Assembly (NCBI GenBank): GCA_964470455.1
Contig: CAYYCX010000001.1
Coordinates: 62,001-126,000 of the forward strand
DNA from: JAWXBM01 sp964470455
GTDB taxonomy: Bacteria; Pseudomonadota; Gammaproteobacteria; Xanthomonadales; SZUA-36
DNA length: 64,000 nucleotides
Reading direction: 5' to 3'
The notes below the pieces were generated by a model, which ran no database searches, was not told the DNA's origin, and worked only from the letters and a program-made list of their open reading frames with translations. Positions 16,793 to 22,998 of this stretch are shown here, one piece after another. The position numbers and the translations under genes are program-made. Each line of letters opens with the position of its first letter. Positions within the stretch are counted from its first letter, which is position 1.

Positions 16793-17164
16793 GCTTTGAA
16801 CTTTTCCAGATAATTTCGAGCAGCACACTACCGGCCCATCAAAAGAGCTGAATCACTCCCAGGCCCTTTTTCCCACCTGAAACCACCAGCCGGCAAATCC
16901 TTTTCACACTCCAATTCAGCGGTCCTCCACAGGCATGAATTCACTAACCGGGTGAAGTCATTTCAAAGCCTGGCCACTAAATAAGCATTGCAGCATCTGA
17001 AGAAAGGCGGTGCCATGTACGTTATCATCCCTTGAACGAGAAAAAGTGGTGTTAACGAACCGGGCCGCCACAGCTAATAGTCTGAAACAGAAGGAGTATC
17101 GAAGCCTGATAATGCAGAATCGAACCTCAAAAGCCGTTAACATGACGTTTTCCAGAGAATTGCA
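16793..17164. other. Gene-poor interval left of the integron cassettes
   Basis: No convincing gene, integrase or attI was seen here. The base composition becomes more AT-rich towards the right. A small frame on each strand (17010-17276 and 16958-17209) lacks family features and start signals, and both overlap the first cassette boundary. The clear transition to cassette DNA is at 17165/17166. Confidence 0.5.
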
Positions 17165-17197
17165 GTTATGTGCCTTGGTAAATACAGTTGAAAACCC

Positions 17198-17815
17198 ATG
17201 GATGAACAAACCAACAAGAAATCATCATCGCGGTTACGCGCCGACAAAATCAAGTCTTCGAGGTGCAAAAACCTAATCGCAGTTATTGAAGACCCGCACG
17301 ACATCATGAATATCGGCACTGTAATTAGGAACGTAAATGCTCTAGGGGTTGAGAAGGCTTACATCGTAGATCCCCGAAAGGCATTACCAGACGACTGGCA
17401 AGAAATGCGGGAAGCCCGTGTTCTGTCGAAGACATCGGTATCTGCGATTAAATGGAGCTTCGTTAAACGCTTTGATAGTACGGAAGAATGTATAGAGCAT
17501 TTAACAAACAACCACTTCGTTTCAATTGTCACTTCGCCACACGTAAAAGGAAAGGAGAATGTCATATTGCATGAGGGTGACTATACCCAGCACTACAAGC
17601 TGGCCGTATGGTTTGGAAACGAATCGCGAGGAATAAGTGACTTGGCAGTTCAAAACAGTGAATTGTGCGTCAACATTCCAATGTACGGCATGATAGAAAG
17701 CCTCAACCTGGGAACAACATCAGGAATAGTTTTGTACGAGGTTACAAAACAACGTCGGGAGTATTCTCAAAAATATCGCAAGCGAAACAAGCGAGTTCCA
17801 ATCGGAGATGAGTAA
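17198..17815 (+). CDS. SpoU/TrmH-family (SPOUT) RNA methyltransferase in an integron cassette
   Basis: The 205-residue protein carries the three SpoU motifs in order: NIGTVIRNVNALGV (about residues 38-51), VWFGNESRGIS (about 137-147) and IPMYGMIESLNLG (about 158-170), which form the trefoil knot that binds S-adenosylmethionine. It should methylate a ribose in tRNA or rRNA. TrmH-type enzymes modify Gm18 of tRNA, but the target here is unknown. It has no added N-terminal substrate domain, only a short basic tail. It is the only gene of cassette 1 and begins 32 bases after the recombination point. The ribosome binding site is weak, as is common in cassettes. Confidence 0.85.
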   Translation: MDEQTNKKSSSRLRADKIKSSRCKNLIAVIEDPHDIMNIGTVIRNVNALGVEKAYIVDPRKALPDDWQEMREARVLSKTSVSAIKWSFVKRFDSTEECIEHLTNNHFVSIVTSPHVKGKENVILHEGDYTQHYKLAVWFGNESRGISDLAVQNSELCVNIPMYGMIESLNLGTTSGIVLYEVTKQRREYSQKYRKRNKRVPIGDE

Positions 17816-17826
17816 ATCTGTTCGGC

Positions 17827-17913
17827 ACATAACAAAGCGCTAAAGTGCGTTCCGGCCTTCGGCCTCCACCGGACGCGTGCTGCGCACGCGCCGCTTAGCT
17901 AATTACGTTATAC
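17827..17913 (+). other. attC site 1
   Basis: An 87-bp imperfect palindrome runs from ACATAAC to GTTATAC, with inner arms AAGCGCTAAAGTGCG and CGCCGCTTAGCT and a GGCCTTCGGCC hairpin. It is nearly identical in its core to attC 3. Recombination is expected between G17907 and T17908. Confidence 0.88.
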
Positions 17914-17915
17914 GC

Positions 17916-18398
17916 ATGAATCCAAGGACACTAATAACTCTGTCATTGCTTCTTGGATTCACGCAGCCTGTTTTTTCCTGCTCCTGGCTTTTTAAGGATA
18001 AAGCCGAGTATTCAGCTGCTGTTGCAGAGCTTGAGGCAGACACTAAAGCGCGTGCGTTAGAGTTGCTTGAGGAGTCCGACCTCGTATTTGTTGGCTGGCT
18101 TGAAACTCTGGCATACGAACAATCCGGAGACACCGACAAGGTCACGGCAAAATTTACCCAAACGCGTGACATAAAGGGAGAATCTTCTGGCAAGGTTGAC
18201 CTTTCGTGGTCGGTGAACTCGGGTGAACCTGATAAGAACCCGCCGTGTGACGGATTTTTCGAAGTGGATATCCAGGAGGGAAATACTTACTTAATCTACG
18301 TAAAAGATGGCGAACCTCAGAGGGCGAACCTATATCTTGAGTTTCCCTTCAGAGTCATTACGGCCAACCAAGAACTGGAATGGATTGATGGAGAGTAG
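17916..18398 (+). CDS. Small secreted protein of unknown function in an integron cassette
   Basis: The ATG at 17916 lies eight bases past the cassette junction. Upstream in-frame codons fall inside attC and are not used. The 160-residue protein has a clear signal peptide (ITLSLLLGFTQPVFSCS). The cysteine at its end could be lipidated, although VFSC is an imperfect lipobox. A second cysteine lies near PPCDGFF. The body suggests a beta-rich fold, with a stretch resembling proteins annotated as extracellular CbiK/DUF-type small domains only in a general way; no family is claimed. It is the sole gene of cassette 2. Confidence 0.7.
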   Translation: MNPRTLITLSLLLGFTQPVFSCSWLFKDKAEYSAAVAELEADTKARALELLEESDLVFVGWLETLAYEQSGDTDKVTAKFTQTRDIKGESSGKVDLSWSVNSGEPDKNPPCDGFFEVDIQEGNTYLIYVKDGEPQRANLYLEFPFRVITANQELEWIDGE

Positions 18399-18401
18399 CC
18401 C

Positions 18402-18475
18402 ATATAACATAGCGTTAAAGTGCGTTCGCTGCGCTCACCGGACGCCTTCGGCGCCGCTTAACTGAAACGTTAAAC
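18402..18475 (+). other. attC site 2
   Basis: A 74-bp palindrome from ATATAAC to GTTAAAC fits the GTTRRRY core exactly. It has a GTTCGCTGCGCTCAC arm and GACGCCTTCGGCGCC hairpin, shorter than sites 1 and 3 but sharing AAAGTGCGTTC and GCCGCTTA. The junction is G18469/T18470. Confidence 0.88.
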
Positions 18476-18485
18476 ACCACATGCA

Positions 18486-19190
18486 ATGACTAAGAGAATT
18501 AAAGCTCCCGACTCCATTCAAACCGAAATCTTGGTTCAGTCGCGTCGGCGATGTTGTATCTGTTACGGTCTAAATCGAGATGAAACTGTTAAAAGGGGTC
18601 AAATTGCACACGTTGATGGAAATCCGAGCAACAACTCCCCTGGAAATCTCGTGTATTTGTGCTTTGACCACCATGACGAGTTCGATTCAAAGACCAGTCA
18701 AAGCAAGGGTCTGCTTAGATCAGAAGTTCTGAAATATCGAGAGGAACTTTATTACCATTTTGATAATTGGTCAGCTCACATTAAGCGAGATGAACTACTT
18801 ACCTTCTTAGCCTTTAAATATGCTGGTATTGATTCATTGATGGAGGCAGCTATCGAAGCCGCAGGGCAGTCTGTTTTTTATGGAAAAGAGCATGCTCTCG
18901 ATGTTCTTGTCACGGACGAAATTGATTACTGCGATGGCGATCTGTACATGCCCCACATTGCCACACTTGATCACTACGCCTCTTGGGGACTTTTGTCATT
19001 TAGCTACGAAGAGAGAGAAGTTGAGGATGATGATATGCCTCGAGTCTTCATTACCGTCGATCGATTGCCAGTTTGCGACAAAATCGCTGAAAAAATTCTG
19101 GAGTCTTGCGCTAATGATCCGGAGCTACACGATAGACTTACATACTTGGCTGAACATCGCGGATGGCGTGGTCCGGAGGATGGTGTTTAA
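18486..19190 (+). CDS. HNH-type nuclease-like protein in an integron cassette
   Basis: The 234-residue protein begins with an HNH-like module: RRRCCICYG (two cysteines), QIAHVDGNPSNN with the catalytic-type histidine, then NLVYLCFDHHDEFD, giving CxxC plus H...N...H. The C-terminal 140 residues are acidic, including EEREVEDDD, and match no family I recognise. It may bind a partner or act as an effector-sensing part. Start ATG 18486 lies 16 bases after the junction. The stop codon TAA lies inside the left arm of attC 3. Its role could be defence against foreign DNA or something else; only the nuclease fold is supported. Confidence 0.75.
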   Translation: MTKRIKAPDSIQTEILVQSRRRCCICYGLNRDETVKRGQIAHVDGNPSNNSPGNLVYLCFDHHDEFDSKTSQSKGLLRSEVLKYREELYYHFDNWSAHIKRDELLTFLAFKYAGIDSLMEAAIEAAGQSVFYGKEHALDVLVTDEIDYCDGDLYMPHIATLDHYASWGLLSFSYEEREVEDDDMPRVFITVDRLPVCDKIAEKILESCANDPELHDRLTYLAEHRGWRGPEDGV

Positions 19191-19270
19191 CAAGGCGCTA
19201 AAGTGCATTCCGGCCTTCGGCCTCCATCGGACGCGTGCTGCGCACGCGCCGCTTAGCTAAAACGTTAGAG
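19185..19270 (+). other. attC site 3
   Basis: An 86-bp palindrome from GTTTAAC to GTTAGAG has the same GGCCTTCGGCC hairpin and ACGCGTGCTGCGCACGCG arm as attC 1, with only a few differences. The junction is G19264/T19265. Confidence 0.88.
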
Positions 19271-19293
19271 CCAGTGTAAAAGGTGGTATCACG

Positions 19294-19992
19294 ATGAACA
19301 TTAAAGAGGCTCAAGGTGCCATCAATACCCACGTCAAGGACTTGATCGAATTGTGCCCGCATTGCGGCGCGCGGAGCCACATCGAGGCATTGTGGAATGA
19401 CTATCACCAGTTGAGGAACCGTGACGTCGAGTTCTACGTTGTTTTCAGGTGCAAGCCGTGCCGGAAGCTTATCCTTAAGACGTTTTATCTCGAACAGAAT
19501 CCGTACAGCGGAAACGAAAATCTAACTATGAAAGGCTGGGATGAGATGTTTCCAGTGTCGCTAGACGACCAGCTGAATAAAGAGGAAAAGGACTTTATTC
19601 CGAAAGATATCCTTGAGGACTACGAAGAGGCATTGAAATGCCGAGCAATTAAAGCCAACCGCGCCAGCTGCGCGATGTTTCGTAGAAGCCTGCAAGGCGC
19701 TCTAGTTCAGCTCGGCGCTGATCCAAAGCTGGAGCTTATTAAGCAGATTGAATCCTTGGGTAGCTTGCCAAAAGACGTTAAAGATTGGGCACATCAAATT
19801 CGGATATTCGGAAATTGGGGCGCCCATCCGGATAAGGACAATCTGAATGAAGTCGATGGGGACGACGCCACAGAGACACACGACTTCATGTCGAAATTTC
19901 TACTGTACCTGTTCATCATGCCGGAGAGAGTTAAGCTGTCGCGGGAGAAAAGAGAGAAGAAGAGTGGTGGCGCACCTGCCAACACGCCTTGA
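19294..19992 (+). CDS. DUF4145-like protein with N-terminal zinc ribbon, in an integron cassette
   Basis: The 232-residue protein has CPHC (about residue 21) and CKPC (about residue 53), a four-cysteine zinc ribbon. A helical region follows (RASCAMFRRSLQGALVQLG, then GNWGAHPDKDN), the DUF4145 signature also found beside restriction and phage-defence genes. The biochemical function of the domain is not known. It ends with a basic stretch (KLSREKREKKSGG). It starts 29 bases after the junction with a weak GGTGG site and is the only gene of cassette 4. Confidence 0.75.
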   Translation: MNIKEAQGAINTHVKDLIELCPHCGARSHIEALWNDYHQLRNRDVEFYVVFRCKPCRKLILKTFYLEQNPYSGNENLTMKGWDEMFPVSLDDQLNKEEKDFIPKDILEDYEEALKCRAIKANRASCAMFRRSLQGALVQLGADPKLELIKQIESLGSLPKDVKDWAHQIRIFGNWGAHPDKDNLNEVDGDDATETHDFMSKFLLYLFIMPERVKLSREKREKKSGGAPANTP

Positions 19993-20006
19993 GTGCGCGT
20001 GGCTGG

Positions 20007-20103
20007 CACTAACAACGCGCTCCAGCCGACGGCCACGGCGTCGCTATGCTCCGCCGTGGCTTCCCTCGCTACACTCGGCGCGCCTGAATGCAAACATTAT
20101 GAC
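20007..20103 (+). other. attC site 4, degenerate right end
   Basis: The left end CACTAAC and a long GC-rich palindrome (CCACGGCG...CGCCGTGG) are intact. The right core is CATTATG where GTTRRRY is expected, so the conserved G is an A or C by this reading and the site may no longer recombine. The TAA stop of the reversed toxin gene lies in this core. Confidence 0.7.
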
Positions 20104-20396
20104 TTATCGTCTTTATTACGCGATAGTGCCAGATCGTAGACTTCATTCCGGTTTCTTTTGCCGACAGCGAGAACGGTGACTGTGACCGTCGTATCTGATA
20201 CTGAATAGACCAGGCGATAACCGAGCTGGCGTAACTTGATTTTGTACAGGTTGATTCCGCCTTTTACCGCTGCGGAAGGAACATGTGGGTTGGAAAGCCG
20301 TTCCTTGAGTTTTTTGGTGAAAAGCTCCCGGACATTGGGTCCGAGTTTTTTCCATTCCTTCAGTGCACTCTTCTTGAAGGCTAACTCATAGGTCAT
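20097..20396 (-). CDS. RelE/ParE-family toxin
   Basis: The 99-residue protein is a RelE-fold mRNA interferase or gyrase-inhibitor type toxin: TYELAFKKSALKEWKKLG at the start, then a basic GYRLVYSVSD strand and VLAVGKRNRNEVYDLA at the end, the RelE pattern of conserved Arg/Tyr positions. The start overlaps the antitoxin stop by 11 bases, so the pair is coupled, with antitoxin first. Its stop codon falls in the right core of attC 4, meaning the pair begins exactly at a cassette junction but in reverse, as TA cassettes with their own promoter often are. Confidence 0.88.
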   Translation of the reverse strand: MTYELAFKKSALKEWKKLGPNVRELFTKKLKERLSNPHVPSAAVKGGINLYKIKLRQLGYRLVYSVSDTTVTVTVLAVGKRNRNEVYDLALSRNKDDKS

Positions 20397-20634
20397 CCAG
20401 GTTAACCTTTATGCTTTCCTCATCCATTCGGCTTTTGGCAATTTCCAGCAGCTCCTTGTCCTCGATGAGATCCATCATCGCTTCATAAGCTTTGGCGGGG
20501 ACGCAATAAAAAGCAGGTTCATTCCTGTTAAGCACGGCAATGGGCATGCCTTCTCCACTGGCTACGACTTTCATTGGATTGGCTTTCAGTTCGGAGATGC
20601 TTGCTGCCACCTCAGTAAGGATTTGATGGGTCAT
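20386..20634 (-). CDS. Phd/YefM-family antitoxin
   Basis: The 82-residue protein has the Phd/YefM N-terminal DNA-binding fold (QILTEVAASISELKANPMKV, then GEGMPIAVLNRNEPAFYCVP) and a charged C-terminal tail (ESIKVNLDDL) that should wrap the toxin. It precedes the toxin gene and overlaps it. A palindrome upstream at 20673-20690 is a plausible self-repression operator. On the right side no attC is visible, so this last cassette, if it is one, has lost its recombination site. Confidence 0.88.
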   Translation of the reverse strand: MTHQILTEVAASISELKANPMKVVASGEGMPIAVLNRNEPAFYCVPAKAYEAMMDLIEDKELLEIAKSRMDEESIKVNLDDL

Positions 20635-20672
20635 GGAGATACCTTGGGGGAAGTTGTATAAGACTGAATATT

Positions 20673-20690
20673 AGACCTGTAAAAAGGTCT
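20673..20690. promoter_or_regulatory. Candidate operator of the toxin-antitoxin pair
   Basis: AGACCT-GTAAAA-AGGTCT is a perfect 6-bp inverted repeat with a 6-base spacer, about 40 bases upstream of the antitoxin start. Phd-type antitoxins repress through such short palindromes. No T-run supports it as a terminator for the reverse strand. Confidence 0.4.
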
Positions 20691-20736
20691 TGTAAAGCCA
20701 TGACAATCAATTCCACCCATTCAGAATTGGTTACCC

Positions 20737-22938
20737 TCACAGTTTCTCTTTGAAGTATTCCGCAATCTTCGTGTAGACGTGAAAACGCACGCCTTCCAGG
20801 CCGTGATGCTCGTTGGGATACACCATCATGTCGAACTGTTTGTTAGCCTTGATCAGGGCATCGGCGAACTGCAGGGTGAAAGCGAACTTGACGTTCTCAT
20901 CGCCGGTGCCGTGGATCAGTAACAGGTCACCTTCAAGACGATCTGCAAAATTTTCAAGATTGACCCGTGCATATCCTTCCGGATTAACTTCCAGCTGGTC
21001 CATCCAGCGCTCAACACCGGTTGCCTGGTAATTGACCAGGTCGATCACCGGCGCCACGCTGACACCTACTTTGTAGTGGGGCGCGCCCTTGGTCATCATT
21101 GCCGCGGCAAGGTAGCCACCGCCGCTCCAGCCCCAGAACCCGATGCGTTCCGAATCCACCCAGGGCACGGTTTTCAGGTGACGGATGCCCTGCAACTGGT
21201 CAAGCACAGCCCATTTGCCGTATTCGCCGTAGGTGAGGTTTTTGGCGGCCTTGCCCCGCCCGGTGGTGGTGCGGTTATCCATGCTGAAAATGATGTAACC
21301 CTGTTCGGCCATGTAGCGATGCCACATGTCGCGGTGCATGCCGCGCGCGCTGCCCCAGGCATTGATCACCATCTGCGAGCCCGCATTGCCGTAGTCAAAG
21401 GCAATCACCGGATATTTCTTGGCCGGATCGAAGTTGGATGGCTTCATGAAATAGGCATTGAGGGTGATGCCATCTTCGGTATCGAACTGGAAAAACTCCG
21501 GATTGGGTACTGCATACTTCTGCAGCCCCGGTAATTCATTACGCAGCAGAACCTGTGTATTGCTGCCCGCAGGATCGCGCACGGAAATCACGGGTGGCGT
21601 GGATGCATCAGACCAGGTCTCCAGCACCTGGGTGCGATCCGGCGACATCTCCCACGTATACCAGCCGGGCTTGCCAGAAAGCTTCTCCACTTCAGAACCG
21701 TCCAGGCTCACCCGGTATACATGCTGATCGATGAATGAATCTTTCTTGGCATAGAAATACAGCCAGCGATTGGCTTCATCCACGCCGATCAGTGAATCGA
21801 TTTCCCAATCACCGGAAGTGAGCTGCTTTTCCTTACCGTCGTAGTCATACAGGTAGGCATGCCGGTAACCGCTTTTTTCCGAGGTCCAGACAAATTGGTC
21901 CTTCTGCTGCAGGAACATCTGGCCGCGGGTGATATCAATCCAGGCGGGGTCCCTGTCCGTGACAATAACCTTTGATTGGCCGCTGTCTGAATCAGCCATC
22001 AACAGCTCCAGCAGGTCGTGATCGCGGCTCAGGCGCTGTATGGAAAGCCGCCGTGAATCGCGTGCCCACTCGATATAGGGGATGTAATCGTCCGGATTAT
22101 CGCCAATATCCATCCAGGCGGTATTGCCACTTCGCAGATCAAAAACACCAATCTGGTTCACGGCATGCGCTTCGGCAGTGTTCGGGTACTTCATGGGCCG
22201 GACTTCGGGATACTTGCCCAGTTCGTCTATCATCCACCAGACTTTGACGTTCGTCGCATCCAGGCGCCAGAAGGCGATACGGCTGCCATCCGGGGACCAC
22301 TTCCAGGCATCGGTGAAGCCGAATTCCGTGCTGCCGTAATCAAAGATGCCGTTCCAGATGTCCGCGCTGCCATCGGTGGTAACGGCCTGGGTTTTGCCGG
22401 ACTTCATATCGAAGACATAAAGATTATTGTCCAGTACATAACCCACATGGGTGCCGGCCGGCGAAAGGAACACATTGCGCAGGTGCGGACTGCCATCGGC
22501 CAGGGCCAACAGGGACTTGTCGGCCGTGTTGTAAAGGTAGTGTGGGGCTTCAAAAATACTGTCCCAGGTTCGCACTACCGGGCCGGTAATCAGGATGTGC
22601 TTGCCATCGCCGGTGAACCGGTACCCCGACATCTGAACATTCTGGCTGCCAATGACCAGGTCTGCACCGGCCAGCACTACCCGTTGCTCACGGGTGGGGA
22701 TGTCGTACTCAAGGATATTCAGCAGGCCCGTGTCAGGATCAGCGCGGGTGAAACTGAAACTCTGGCCATCGGGCGACCACTGCAGGTTCTCAATCAGCTG
22801 GCTGTGGAAGTCAGCGGTGTTGAAGATGCTATCCAGCGTGACTGCAGGCTTCCCGCTATCCGCCTGGATCTGTGGGCTCCAGCCAGCGGCAAGGAACAGG
22901 AACAGCCAGAGTATCGTTGTCAGACGCATTGCACTCAC
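20737..22938 (-). CDS. Secreted S9-family dipeptidyl peptidase IV-like serine peptidase, paralogue A
   Basis: The 733-residue protein has a signal peptide (TILWLFLFLAAGWSPQIQA), a long beta-propeller with repeated WSPDG words (DPP-IV N-terminal domain), and a C-terminal prolyl-oligopeptidase catalytic domain: GWSGGGYLAAAMM with the serine nucleophile (about residue 606), HGTGDENVKF with Asp, and NEHHGLEG with the His. DPP-IV-type enzymes release Xaa-Pro dipeptides from peptide N-termini in the periplasm. It lies 60 bases downstream of its paralogue and probably shares its transcript. Together with the prolidase-like amidohydrolases and hydroxyproline genes it suggests digestion of collagen-like or other proline-rich peptides. 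Confidence 0.93.
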   Translation of the reverse strand: MSAMRLTTILWLFLFLAAGWSPQIQADSGKPAVTLDSIFNTADFHSQLIENLQWSPDGQSFSFTRADPDTGLLNILEYDIPTREQRVVLAGADLVIGSQNVQMSGYRFTGDGKHILITGPVVRTWDSIFEAPHYLYNTADKSLLALADGSPHLRNVFLSPAGTHVGYVLDNNLYVFDMKSGKTQAVTTDGSADIWNGIFDYGSTEFGFTDAWKWSPDGSRIAFWRLDATNVKVWWMIDELGKYPEVRPMKYPNTAEAHAVNQIGVFDLRSGNTAWMDIGDNPDDYIPYIEWARDSRRLSIQRLSRDHDLLELLMADSDSGQSKVIVTDRDPAWIDITRGQMFLQQKDQFVWTSEKSGYRHAYLYDYDGKEKQLTSGDWEIDSLIGVDEANRWLYFYAKKDSFIDQHVYRVSLDGSEVEKLSGKPGWYTWEMSPDRTQVLETWSDASTPPVISVRDPAGSNTQVLLRNELPGLQKYAVPNPEFFQFDTEDGITLNAYFMKPSNFDPAKKYPVIAFDYGNAGSQMVINAWGSARGMHRDMWHRYMAEQGYIIFSMDNRTTTGRGKAAKNLTYGEYGKWAVLDQLQGIRHLKTVPWVDSERIGFWGWSGGGYLAAAMMTKGAPHYKVGVSVAPVIDLVNYQATGVERWMDQLEVNPEGYARVNLENFADRLEGDLLLIHGTGDENVKFAFTLQFADALIKANKQFDMMVYPNEHHGLEGVRFHVYTKIAEYFKEKL

Positions 22939-22998
22939 CTCTGCGGGTTTCAGATTGAATCAGGATTTGACTGGCCAGGAGCGTAAACCTGTAACCAG

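Larger units (their letters stand above)
17165..20103 (+). mobile_element. Integron gene-cassette cluster lacking an integrase (CALIN-type)
   Basis: Four cassettes are delimited by attC sites, and each boundary passes the cassette test: the bases after the G of the left junction pair with the left end of that cassette's own attC. GTTATGTGCC at 17165 pairs with GGCACATAAC at 17824. GTTAAACACC at 18469 pairs exactly with GGTGTTTAAC at 19182. GTTAGAGCCAG at 19264 pairs with CTGGCACTAAC at 20003 with one mismatch. Cassette 2 pairs over its core only. All cassette genes read rightward and are AT-richer than the host genes. No tyrosine integrase gene is present in the window. A reversed toxin-antitoxin pair begins at the last junction. 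Confidence 0.88.

Noticed and set aside
17010..17276. Open frame of 88 codons across the left edge of the integron cluster
   Set aside because: It crosses the cassette junction at 17165 and overlaps the methyltransferase start in another frame, so it is not a real gene.
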